Virus record (IMG/VR): IMGVR_UViG_3300046010_012523
Coordinates: 1 to 20,103 of that record
Length of the DNA stretch: 20,103 bases
Strand: one strand, 5' to 3'
Source of the DNA: a virus
How positions within the stretch are numbered: position 1 is the stretch's first letter; every line of letters starts with the position of its first letter. Under the pieces are notes generated by a model, which worked only from the letters and a program-made list of their open reading frames with translations, was not told where the DNA came from and made no database searches. Made by a program: the position numbers and the translations under genes. Shown here piece by piece: positions 11,952 through 19,513 of this stretch.

Positions 11952-13772
11952 ATGACTCCTAAATTTAGCGTAGTACTTATAGCAAGAAATGAAGAAAAAA
12001 CTTTGCCAAAATTAATGGCATCTCTTAATGAATTTCAAAATAGAGGTGGCGAAGTTATTTTGGTGGACACTGGATCGAAAGATCGTACTGTTGAAGTAGC
12101 CAAAGAACTTGGATGCAAAACAACAGAAGTTGGAGAAAGATTTATAAAAATTATTGATAAAGATCTTGCAAAAAAGATTAATGAAAAATTTGTAGTTGAT
12201 GGCGAGAATCAAGTTGTAGAAGCAAATTCAAAAATATTTGATTATTCTGCTGCTAGAAATTTTGCCGCAGAATTATCGTCCAACGACTTTGTTGCGATGC
12301 CAGATTGCGATGAGCAATATACCAAATTAAATATAGACGAAATAAATAAAAAAATAGACGAAGGCGCACAGCAGTTTGAGTATAACTTTGTTTACAGTCA
12401 CGATGCAAATGGAAAAGAAGCTATAAAATTTACTCATTCAAAATTCTATAATAAAAAAGTTTTGAAGTGGGTAGGCATAATCCATGAGGTTTTAGACGGA
12501 AATGCAAAAAGGCATTTTTTTGACGAATCATTTATAAAGTTAGAGCATTGGCAGATTCCATCAGAAAATAGATCTAGATACCTTGCTGGACTTGCACTAG
12601 ATTGCTTTCTGCATCCAGAAAAAGATAGAAATTCTCATTATTTTGCCAGAGAAATGTTTTATAATAAAATGTGGAAATCTGCATCAAAAGAATTTGAAAG
12701 ACATATTTCCATGAATAAATGGCAGACGGAGAGAGGGCAGTCCATGCTTTATCTTGGCGACTGTTTAATAAATTTAGGAAAAATAGAAGATGGGCTTCAG
12801 CAATATCATAGAGCTACAATAACTGGACCGACAAGACGAGCTGGATTTATTAGACTAGCGGCCTTTATGTGTAAAAATAAAGATTTTATAAGATCGATTT
12901 GCTACGCAAAAGCAGCGTTAGAGATTCCATACTTGGCTTGCTATACGGAATCTATGCACCAGTACAGCCATGAGCCACATTATTATTTGTACTATTCTTA
13001 TGGCTGGGCGGGAAATAAAATAAAAGAAGCAAGATTTCATAATAATTTAGCTATTGATTTAGATTTGCAAAACGAAAAATATTTACGAGATTGGAAATAC
13101 TATAATTATAACCCAAAAGTATCTATTGTAATTCCAACTTTGGGAAGAGAAGAGTCTTTGTCTAAGCTATTAGAAGCTATACAAAAAAATGCTAATTACG
13201 ATAATTATGAAATAATTGTTCAAAGAGACTCTTTTGAAAATAGACAGGGGGTATGTAAAATATTTAACGAGGGCGTAAAAAAATCAACGGGTGATTATGT
13301 TATGTTTTTGGGAAATGACTGTTTACCAGAAAAAAATTTTTTGGTTCATGCCGTAAGACAAATGAATAAAAGTTTTGAAAATTTTGATGGAATGGTTGCA
13401 TTGAAAACTATTTTTAAAACAAAAGATGGATATAAGCAGTTTATTGGCGAGAATAGTTCTCATTTTTTGATTTCAAAAAAACTTTTATCTTGTTTCGATG
13501 AAGGATTTTTTAATCCTATTTATAATCATTATTTTTGCGATAATGAATTAGCCGAAAGGTGTATAGCAATCAATAAATTTACAGTATGCGAGCATTCTAT
13601 CATATTACATAATAACCCAAATCACTCGTTTAATGTAGAGCATGATGAGGTGTCAAAAATATCCTATTCCTTTTTTAGAAAAGACGAAGCTACGTTTATA
13701 AAAAGAATGAAAGAGTTAGGTTTTTATAAAAACTTAGTAGAAAAATACCAGAATGCCCTAAAGGCGCCTTAA
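11952..13772 (+). CDS. Two-domain GT2 glycosyltransferase with a TPR-like middle
   Basis: This protein is about 606 residues from the chosen ATG. The N-terminal GT-A domain starts at once with FSVVLIARNEEKTL and carries VDTGSKDRT and a PDCDE metal/sugar-nucleotide motif (Asp118-Glu121). The middle (about 200-380) has helical pairs of TPR type (AREMFYNKMWKSASKEFERH, LYLGDCLINLGKIEDGLQQY). A second GT2 domain begins near residue 389 (KVSIVIPTLGREESL) with FLGNDCLPE in the DxD position. GT2-plus-TPR layouts occur in protein glycosyltransferases such as the SunS type. An in-frame ATG at 11931 would add seven residues and overlap the dioxygenase gene by 20 bases; the ATG at 11952, just after that stop, fits the domain start better. 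The substrate is not evident from the sequence. Confidence 0.85.
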   Translation: MTPKFSVVLIARNEEKTLPKLMASLNEFQNRGGEVILVDTGSKDRTVEVAKELGCKTTEVGERFIKIIDKDLAKKINEKFVVDGENQVVEANSKIFDYSAARNFAAELSSNDFVAMPDCDEQYTKLNIDEINKKIDEGAQQFEYNFVYSHDANGKEAIKFTHSKFYNKKVLKWVGIIHEVLDGNAKRHFFDESFIKLEHWQIPSENRSRYLAGLALDCFLHPEKDRNSHYFAREMFYNKMWKSASKEFERHISMNKWQTERGQSMLYLGDCLINLGKIEDGLQQYHRATITGPTRRAGFIRLAAFMCKNKDFIRSICYAKAALEIPYLACYTESMHQYSHEPHYYLYYSYGWAGNKIKEARFHNNLAIDLDLQNEKYLRDWKYYNYNPKVSIVIPTLGREESLSKLLEAIQKNANYDNYEIIVQRDSFENRQGVCKIFNEGVKKSTGDYVMFLGNDCLPEKNFLVHAVRQMNKSFENFDGMVALKTIFKTKDGYKQFIGENSSHFLISKKLLSCFDEGFFNPIYNHYFCDNELAERCIAINKFTVCEHSIILHNNPNHSFNVEHDEVSKISYSFFRKDEATFIKRMKELGFYKNLVEKYQNALKAP

Positions 13773-14707
13773 TGCAAAAGAAGATTCTTTATATTTCTCC
13801 TCACTTATCTACTGGAGGGCTTCCTCAGTACCTCTTAAAAAAGATAGAGATGCTGAATTCTTCATTTCAAATTTATTGCATAGAGTATAAATTTCTCAGT
13901 GATGCATATGTAGTACAAAGGAATAAAATCAAGGATTTATTAGGAGATAGATTTTTCTCTATGCACGAAGCTCCAGATAAATACTTGTTAACGCTTATAG
14001 AAGATATAAATCCAGATATAATTCATTTTGAAGAATTTCCAGAGACTTTTATTGCTCACGAAATTCTTTACAAGATATATAAAAAAGATAGAAAATATTT
14101 AATATTTGAGACTAGCCATGGGGTTTACTATAACCCAGAAACTAAGATATTTCTGCCAGATAAGTTTATTTTTGTTTCTCAAATGCAGGCCGAAATGTAT
14201 GGTAATATGGGAGTAGAATACGAAATAATAGAATACCCCATAGAGTTTAAAAAGCCTAATAAAAAGCTTAAAAATGAACTTGGATTTACTAAAGGAGTAA
14301 GGCACGTATTAAATGTTGGACTTTTTACCCAAGGTAAAAATCAAAAGGAATTAATAGAGTACGCTCGCGCACTTGATAACGAGAAAATTCATTTTCACTT
14401 TGTTGGAAATATGGCTATTAATTTTAAGGAGTATTGGGAGCCTCTATTAAAAGATCTGCCGAAAAACTGTTTTATTTGGGGAGAAAGAAATGATGTTGAT
14501 AAGTTCTATCAGGCGTGCGACTTAATGGTTTTCACCTCTAAAATGGAAACATCGCCGCTTGTTATTAGAGAGGCCATATCTTGGAGATTGCCTTGCTTAA
14601 TTTATAATTTACCAGCTTATAAAAATATGTATAATAAGTTTGCTGGAGTTCGTTATTTGAAAGAAGGATGTTTTAATGAAAATATTGAAAAGATAAAAAA
14701 TATATGA
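13772..14707 (+). CDS. GT4-type glycosyltransferase
   Basis: This 311-residue GT-B fold enzyme opens with KILYISPHLSTGGLPQYL, the usual N-terminal strand and Gly-rich loop of GT4 enzymes. The C-terminal half has LNVGLFTQGKNQKEL (the nucleotide-sugar domain start) and METSPLVIREA, which supplies the family's E-x7-E pair (Glu259 and Glu267). At 311 residues it is a little shorter than typical GT4 enzymes (350-400). It starts in a TAATG overlap and ends in an ATGA overlap with the next gene, so it is translationally coupled on both sides. Together with its neighbours it could extend a glycan on a virion protein, or alter host surface sugars. The acceptor and donor sugar cannot be read from sequence. 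Confidence 0.82.
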   Translation: MQKKILYISPHLSTGGLPQYLLKKIEMLNSSFQIYCIEYKFLSDAYVVQRNKIKDLLGDRFFSMHEAPDKYLLTLIEDINPDIIHFEEFPETFIAHEILYKIYKKDRKYLIFETSHGVYYNPETKIFLPDKFIFVSQMQAEMYGNMGVEYEIIEYPIEFKKPNKKLKNELGFTKGVRHVLNVGLFTQGKNQKELIEYARALDNEKIHFHFVGNMAINFKEYWEPLLKDLPKNCFIWGERNDVDKFYQACDLMVFTSKMETSPLVIREAISWRLPCLIYNLPAYKNMYNKFAGVRYLKEGCFNENIEKIKNI

Positions 14708-16593
14708 GAGATAGTCTACTTCAAACCTATTCAAAGACTAAAAAGTCTTTAAAACAGCCAAATAAAGTGAAAAACGTAATTAACGTTTCGTTTATTGACT
14801 CGCCTAGGGTGTCTATAAATGGCCCAGTGGATCAAACCTATAGAGTAAAATTTATAAATAATAAAACTGGCTATACCACTTATTCTTGTGAAATTAAGAA
14901 TAATATGTGGTGCAAGTCAACAATTTCATATTATGTTGAATGGCGAATACTTGTTGAGTCTGGCGGGCAAACAGTATTTGATCAAGTTTTAAATCTTAAA
15001 GATAAAAAAGTTCTAGTAATTATAGACTCGCAGAGCCTTGGCGATATTCTTGCGTATACTGGTCAGATTGACAGATTTCAAATTAAACACGAATGCAAAT
15101 TAGATGTTTTAGTGTTTAATAAAGAGTTGGCTCAGATTCTTGATTCTTCGTATAGCAATATTAATTTTGTTTCTGACGTTAGAAGCACAGACGGTTACTA
15201 TGCAGTTTATAAAATAGGTTATCCGTTGGACAACTGGACCGACAGAAACCCAATCGATCCTCGCACAATTCCTTTACAAAAAGTAGCTAGCTCAGTTCTT
15301 GGGCTTGATTTTAAAGAAGAAAGACCAATCTTAACGTTCTTAAACTCAACAAAGAGGGATAAGAAATATGTAACTATTGCAACCCAAAGCACCGCTCAAT
15401 GCAAATACTGGAATAACGAAAAGGGCTGGGAAGAGGTAATAAAATATTTAAATAGCAAAGGTTATGAGGTTTGGTGCATTGATCGCTTTCCGTCTTTTGG
15501 CAACGCAAGTGGAAAAATTAATTACATACCAAAAGGCGCCATAGATAAAACCGGCGACCTTCCATTGGAAATGAGAATGTCGCAAATATATAATTCTGAA
15601 TTTTTTATTGGCTTGGGATCTGGATTATCTTGGTTAGCTTGGGCGCTTAACAAGCCAACTGTTTTAATTAGTGGATTTAGTAAAGCTTTTGCAGAGTTTG
15701 AAACTCCTTATAGAGTAATTAACGAATCTGTGTGCAATGGGTGCTGGAACGATACGGATCTAAAATTTGACAGATCTGATTGGATGTGGTGTCCAAGAAA
15801 TAAAAATTTTGAATGTTCCAAAAAGATTTCTGCTAAAATGGTAATCGATAAAATCGACTGCATTATTAATCCCGATAAAAGCGGAGACGTAGCATCTATA
15901 ATTTTAGCGCATCCTAATTCTCCTAAAAAAATAGAACTATTAAAGAAATGTATAGAGTGCAGTTCTGGAACAAAAATAGTTTCATCTAATTATCAATTAG
16001 ATGATGAGATCCAAAAGATATCTGATTATTGCTTGGTTAGTAATAAAAATGAAATCTTAAAACAAGAAGATTTTTCAAAATTTCGTGTAGATTATTATCT
16101 TACAACGAATACTGCCAGTGGTGTTTTAAGAAAAAGATTTGAATTTGAACATGGCTATGCAGTTTATTGTTTAATAAGAGACGGCCTGCGTTTTGCAAAA
16201 TCACTTGGTTTTAAAACAGTTCACGTAATAAATTATGATTATTTGATCTCAGAAGAGACTTTTAAAAATCATCTTTCAGCTCTTAAAGATAACGATTGCG
16301 TTTTTTATGATTATCAAAAAGAGTACTATGACAAAGACTCGTTCAATACTGGATTTTTTTCAGGAAAAACAGACGCCCTATTGAGTTTTTTTGAGCATTA
16401 TAAAACAAAAAGCGAGTATTACAGTGAGCCAACTTTTCCAATTAATATTTTAGAGATAAAAACCTTTGATTTTTTTGATAAATCTGGACTTAAAATATTT
16501 AAAATACCAAATAATAAAATAAGAGAAGGTGGAAACGAAGTAAATATAGTAGAGGTTTCTTGGGAGGATCAGCAAATCAATATTCCACCTTAA
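14704..16593 (+). CDS. TibC/Aah-like O-heptosyltransferase fused to a second GT-like domain
   Basis: This 629-residue fusion has an N-terminal part (about 25-390) resembling the bacterial autotransporter O-heptosyltransferases (Aah/TibC). It has a small beta domain, then LVIIDSQSLGDILAYTGQID, the STAQCKYWN segment, GLGSGLSWLAWAL, and a cysteine cluster Cys344-x2-Cys347, Cys363 (in DWMWCPR) and Cys371 (in FECSKKI). That cluster is the iron-finger signature of TibC. Those enzymes add heptose to serines of beta-helical adhesins. The C-terminal part (about 395-629) looks like a GT-A-type domain (IILAHPNSPKKIELLKKCIE, then VHVINYDYLIS at the DxD position). It starts in an ATGA overlap with the GT4 gene. 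I infer protein O-glycosylation, with the adjacent Thr-rich fibre as prime candidate. Its 3' end overlaps the opposite-strand gene by 17 bases. Confidence 0.8.
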   Translation: MRDSLLQTYSKTKKSLKQPNKVKNVINVSFIDSPRVSINGPVDQTYRVKFINNKTGYTTYSCEIKNNMWCKSTISYYVEWRILVESGGQTVFDQVLNLKDKKVLVIIDSQSLGDILAYTGQIDRFQIKHECKLDVLVFNKELAQILDSSYSNINFVSDVRSTDGYYAVYKIGYPLDNWTDRNPIDPRTIPLQKVASSVLGLDFKEERPILTFLNSTKRDKKYVTIATQSTAQCKYWNNEKGWEEVIKYLNSKGYEVWCIDRFPSFGNASGKINYIPKGAIDKTGDLPLEMRMSQIYNSEFFIGLGSGLSWLAWALNKPTVLISGFSKAFAEFETPYRVINESVCNGCWNDTDLKFDRSDWMWCPRNKNFECSKKISAKMVIDKIDCIINPDKSGDVASIILAHPNSPKKIELLKKCIECSSGTKIVSSNYQLDDEIQKISDYCLVSNKNEILKQEDFSKFRVDYYLTTNTASGVLRKRFEFEHGYAVYCLIRDGLRFAKSLGFKTVHVINYDYLISEETFKNHLSALKDNDCVFYDYQKEYYDKDSFNTGFFSGKTDALLSFFEHYKTKSEYYSEPTFPINILEIKTFDFFDKSGLKIFKIPNNKIREGGNEVNIVEVSWEDQQINIPP

Positions 16594-16957
16594 CTCGTTT
16601 TGATTCGTATGTCTTCTTCTGGTCTGGGTGAATTGCGCCCTTTCGGCTAGACGAATAGTCTTTAAAAAACTTTTCTTTTATAGGATCAGAGCCGCCATAT
16701 GTCTTTGCCCGCTTTTCGCTTAGTTCTTTGCTTTTGTCTATCAGATCGCCATAAGTGCCCTTCTTGTTCTTTGTGGCGTCAATGAATGCAGTACTGCTAT
16801 GAGGGTCTATTTGCGAATCTATCGATGCGTTGGGTATCTGGTATACCCTTTTCCACTTTACCCCGTTTTCGTCAGTATATGAATGTTCCTCGTTCATTGA
16901 TTGCAGGATATCGATAGTTTCTCCGGTTTTGGGGTTCTCGTATGTGTAAAGTGGCAT
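16577..16957 (-). CDS. FmdB-like small protein lacking the zinc cysteines
   Basis: This 126-residue protein starts with MPLYTYENPKTGETIDILQS, the shape of the FmdB/zinc-ribbon family start (normally MPxYEYxC..CG). All four zinc cysteines are missing; there is no Cys in the whole protein. The second part (about 60-126) is Lys-rich and hydrophilic, with KELSEKRAKTYGG and KKTYESKRVKVEY. Versions like this are found in phages, and their function is unknown to me. It has no clear Shine-Dalgarno and begins 14 bases past the U-tract of the terminator at 16971-16996, so it depends on read-through or on its own promoter. Its end overlaps the convergent glycosyltransferase gene by 17 bases. Confidence 0.6.
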   Translation of the reverse strand: MPLYTYENPKTGETIDILQSMNEEHSYTDENGVKWKRVYQIPNASIDSQIDPHSSTAFIDATKNKKGTYGDLIDKSKELSEKRAKTYGGSDPIKEKFFKDYSSSRKGAIHPDQKKTYESKRVKVEY

Positions 16958-16970
16958 ATTTTATTATTAA

Positions 16971-16996
16971 TAAAAAAGCCGCTTTTTCAAGCGGCT
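16971..16996 (-). terminator. Intrinsic terminator after the Hsp20 gene
   Basis: On the minus strand, AGCCGCTT pairs perfectly with AAGCGGCT (8 bp) around a GAAA tetraloop, followed directly by TTTTTA. It begins 5 bases after the Hsp20 stop. On the plus strand the hairpin is followed only by AGATTTTACG, so termination is expected mainly for minus-strand transcription. Confidence 0.9.
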
Positions 16997-17001
16997 AGAT
17001 T

Positions 17002-17325
17002 TTACGTAATTTTAATTGTTTTCAGTTGAGGAGGCTTCTTGTTTGGAATTCTAAATAGAAGCTGTCCGTGTTCCATAGTTGCCGTCGCATTGTGCATATC
17101 AAGCTTCTCGGAAACATCAAAAACTTGGCTAAACACGCTAGCCTTATTCTTTTGAGCTTCGATTTTAACCGTATAGTCAACGTCACTATACGAGATGGTT
17201 ACGTTGTCTTTGTGGACTCCTGGTAGATCAACGGTGATTGTGGCGCCGTTTTCATCTACTTTAGAGACATAGTTATAAGTGCTTGCGGCACTTGTTGCTG
17301 AATAATAATATGTTTTTGAGTACAT
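17002..17325 (-). CDS. Small heat-shock protein, Hsp20 / alpha-crystallin family
   Basis: This 107-residue ATP-independent holdase-type chaperone is essentially a bare alpha-crystallin domain. The family's DLPGV strand-loop is present (TVDLPGVHKDNVTI, about 31-44). The conserved closing A-x-x-x-x-G-x-L segment appears as ATMEHGQLLFRIP (about 82-94). A C-terminal I-x-I motif (Ile104-Lys-Ile106) would dock into neighbouring subunits. The N-terminal arm is short and rich in Tyr and Ser. Hsp20 genes are known from several tailed phages, including T4-like cyanophages, where a role in virion assembly is suspected. A strong intrinsic terminator follows. No good Shine-Dalgarno is seen before the ATG. 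Confidence 0.85.
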   Translation of the reverse strand: MYSKTYYYSATSAASTYNYVSKVDENGATITVDLPGVHKDNVTISYSDVDYTVKIEAQKNKASVFSQVFDVSEKLDMHNATATMEHGQLLFRIPNKKPPQLKTIKIT

Positions 17326-17366
17326 AGCTGTGACGCTATTGTTTAGCAGAGGTTATGCCAATGGCT

Positions 17367-17388
17367 TTTCCTAGGAGAGCTTAGGAAA
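17367..17388. other. Inverted repeat at the GT4/Hsp20 gap
   Basis: TTTCCTA at 17367-17373 and TAGGAAA at 17382-17388 form a perfect 7-bp stem with an 8-base loop, spanning the stop of the GT4 gene. Neither strand has a following T-run, so it is not a typical terminator. It might stabilise the transcript's 3' end or be chance. The rest of the 55-base gap (17326-17380) shows no clear promoter or ribosome binding site. Confidence 0.35.
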
Positions 17389-18481
17389 TTTCCTTAATAA
17401 TTGAGACAATCTGACTTACAGATTTTTGATAAGTGAATTTTTGTCTCAGCAGCTTTCCGTTTTCGTTAATCTTTCCAGCCTCAACAAGCGCAATAGCTTT
17501 CTGCATAGCCGCAATAGCTTCATCTTCATTAAAGTCATAAATAAAGCCCTGATTAAAATCTCCACCTTTATTGAAGAACGTGCCGTCGTAAGCTTCAATT
17601 TTAGAAGAGGGTCTAACCAGAATAGAGTTTTTGTTGTCGGCCCAATCTCTATGACTTGTCGCATCAAGAACGACACTCCATTTACCTAAGCAAGTTGCGT
17701 TAAACGCTGGCAGTCCCCAGCCTTCTGCTCCGCTAAGTCCACTAAGGTCAATATTGCAAGAATTAATGATATCATTAACTTCTGAGTTAGTCGCTACATA
17801 AGGTAGGACATTAATATTCCAAGCTAAGCTTCGATAACCTAAAACAATCCTTTTCATCAATTCTTGATTAAAGAATGGATTGATAATTGAGCAGTTAAGC
17901 TGGTACTTTGGATTATTTCCAAAGTATTTTACCCACATTTTAACGATCTTATCGGTATGCTTACGCTTTTCAAACTTACCCATCAACAAGAATGTGATCT
18001 TGTCTGGCATATAAGTTTTTTTAGTTTCAAAGAAGTCTTCGTCAAAACCAAGCGGAACTGAATAAACTTTACCAATATTTGCAGGGGCAAAAGATACAGC
18101 CGAGCATGAACTAGAGAAGATCGCTGCGTCTTGGGTGCCAACTATTGCATTTTCTGCAACAGTTGGCTGATCAAGTTCGTAAAAAGTATAAAGAACCTGT
18201 TTTGGAGAAAGTCTCTTTTCGGCGCCATTAATATGCCAAAGCTTTAGACTTACTGCATCTTTGGTTAAAGATGAATAGCGGTTAGCTATAATTGAAGAAA
18301 TCCATTTCTTCAGATCTTGATCCATCTTATCAAAAGATGAAAGATTTATTTCCCCAACTGGAAAGAAAGAAATCTTTAAACTCGGATCAAGAGCAGAAAG
18401 TCTATAGAACTCCTTTAGAAAGTTATAAGCAACATTTCCAAAGGAAAGCTGGCTTAATGGCGCGTCAAAGATAATTTTCAT
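17381..18481 (-). CDS. GT4-like glycosyltransferase in the replication operon
   Basis: This 366-residue GT-B fold enzyme has a KIIFDAPLSQLSFGNVAYNF start, a TFYELDQPT segment, FLLMGKFEKRKHTDKIVK (C-terminal domain start) and the donor-site region GAEGWGLPAFNATCLG. In that region the usual E-x7-E motif keeps the first Glu (253) but has Asn (261) in place of the second, so activity may be changed. The start is taken as the ATG at 18481, sharing a base with the SSB stop (TGATG); a GTG three bases earlier is the alternative. It is coupled to SSB in an operon with sigma factor and dUTPase, away from the other glycosyltransferases. That leaves open whether it acts on DNA, host polymers or virion proteins. 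Confidence 0.8.
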   Translation of the reverse strand: MKIIFDAPLSQLSFGNVAYNFLKEFYRLSALDPSLKISFFPVGEINLSSFDKMDQDLKKWISSIIANRYSSLTKDAVSLKLWHINGAEKRLSPKQVLYTFYELDQPTVAENAIVGTQDAAIFSSSCSAVSFAPANIGKVYSVPLGFDEDFFETKKTYMPDKITFLLMGKFEKRKHTDKIVKMWVKYFGNNPKYQLNCSIINPFFNQELMKRIVLGYRSLAWNINVLPYVATNSEVNDIINSCNIDLSGLSGAEGWGLPAFNATCLGKWSVVLDATSHRDWADNKNSILVRPSSKIEAYDGTFFNKGGDFNQGFIYDFNEDEAIAAMQKAIALVEAGKINENGKLLRQKFTYQKSVSQIVSIIKEIS

Positions 18482-18933
18482 CACATTGGTACTTCGTCAT
18501 CCTCAAGAGGAGCAGACTTTTGAGTCTTTGAGTATGTTGCTGGCTTGGCAGCAGGCTTAGCAGCTTGTCTAGCTGCTGGACGCTGAGTAGGTTCAGCTTC
18601 CGTCTCAGTATCTTCTGTTGCCTCCTTCTTCTTTCCTCCTACGAAATTTACTCGATCTGCAACGACTAGAATCTTGTATTGCTTCTTGCCCTCCTTCTCC
18701 CAAGAGTCTTGCTTGAGGCGACCGATTACAGATACAGCGCTACCCTTCTTTACGTAAGAGGTAACAAATTCAGCTTGCTTCTCCCAAGTATCAACGTCGA
18801 TATAAACGACATCTTTATCATTGAGTGGATTATTTACAGCCAGACGAAAAGTGGCAACTGTTTTGCCAGTTTGAGTGCTGCGCGACTCTGGGTCGGCAAC
18901 GACATTTCCTGCTAGTACGATTGAGTTAATCAT
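18481..18933 (-). CDS. ssb: Single-stranded DNA-binding protein
   Basis: This 150-residue bacterial-type SSB coats single-stranded DNA during replication and recombination. The OB-fold spans about residues 1-100, with the family start (INSIVLAGNVVADPESR), TGKTVATFRLAVNN, the DTWEKQAEFV strand-helix and GSAVSVIGRLKQDSW. A flexible Pro/Ala/Lys linker follows (about 105-142). The protein ends in the acidic tip DDEVPM, which corresponds to the protein-recruiting DDDIPF tail of bacterial SSB with Met in place of the final Phe. The gene overlaps the sigma factor gene by 8 bases and is coupled to the GT4 gene by TGATG. The family call is secure. Confidence 0.92.
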   Translation of the reverse strand: MINSIVLAGNVVADPESRSTQTGKTVATFRLAVNNPLNDKDVVYIDVDTWEKQAEFVTSYVKKGSAVSVIGRLKQDSWEKEGKKQYKILVVADRVNFVGGKKKEATEDTETEAEPTQRPAARQAAKPAAKPATYSKTQKSAPLEDDEVPM

Positions 18934-19513
18934 ATGATTTGTGAAATTTCTTTTTTAGTTTTTTTAACGTAGAGTTATGAATGTTAATGCATCCCTGTAT
19001 AGAAAGGTTTATCTCTTTTGCTATTCTGCGCCAAGGAACAATTTTTCTTTTCCCATCGACAGAAATATAGCGCATCTTAAAAATTTTTACAACCCTAGAA
19101 TCTTCGCTTTCTTCTATGTATTTAAATACTTTATTTAATGTATCGTTTTCAAGCTTTTCAACAGATTCTGAGCTTTCGAACTCACAATCAAAATTGTCAT
19201 CGAGGGGCGAGTGGTTTTTTTTATTTGCTGCGTTTAAGCACAACCAGCGAGTATGATTGCCAAGGTACGTTGAAAACTTAATCTTACGTGTCTCGTCAAA
19301 GTTTTGAACTGCGTCGTAGATGTGAGACTCTTTGCTATCAATAAGATCATTGATGTTGTCAATAGCAATTGAGCGTGGAGCGTAACTATGAACCATCTGA
19401 AGGTAGATCCCAGAGTGACGGTTGACGATCTCTTGAAAACAAGAGCTATCTCCGTAGTCCCTAATCTTTTCAATTAGGGATAAGTCGTCCATCTTTTCTG
19501 GGATAAGCTTCAT
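18926..19513 (-). CDS. Sigma-70 family RNA polymerase sigma factor
   Basis: This 195-residue protein would redirect host RNA polymerase to phage promoters. Region 2 (about 22-100) has YDAVQNFDETRKIKFSTYL and GNHTRWLCLNAANKK, matching the core-binding helix and the -10 recognition and melting helix. Region 4 (about 125-190) has a helix-turn-helix (PWRRIAKEINLSIQGCINIHN) followed by a basic tail LKKLKKKF, for -35 or activator contact. There is no region 1.1 or 3, so it resembles small group 4 or T4 gp55-like late sigma factors. It starts in a 4-base ATGA overlap with dUTPase and overlaps SSB at its end. Which promoters it reads is unknown; the TGTAAATA-type elements ahead of the fibre genes are candidates. 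Confidence 0.82.
   Translation of the reverse strand: MKLIPEKMDDLSLIEKIRDYGDSSCFQEIVNRHSGIYLQMVHSYAPRSIAIDNINDLIDSKESHIYDAVQNFDETRKIKFSTYLGNHTRWLCLNAANKKNHSPLDDNFDCEFESSESVEKLENDTLNKVFKYIEESEDSRVVKIFKMRYISVDGKRKIVPWRRIAKEINLSIQGCINIHNSTLKKLKKKFHKSYD

Noticed and set aside
11387-16593. The glycosyltransferase block as a host O-antigen or capsule island
   Set aside because: It is translationally coupled and directly continuous with phage tail genes, has no sugar-nucleotide synthesis, flippase or polymerase genes, and is followed by phage replication genes.
17367-17388. Inverted repeat as a terminator for the GT4 gene
   Set aside because: There is no T-run after the stem on either strand and the loop is 8 bases; kept only as an uncharacterised inverted repeat.
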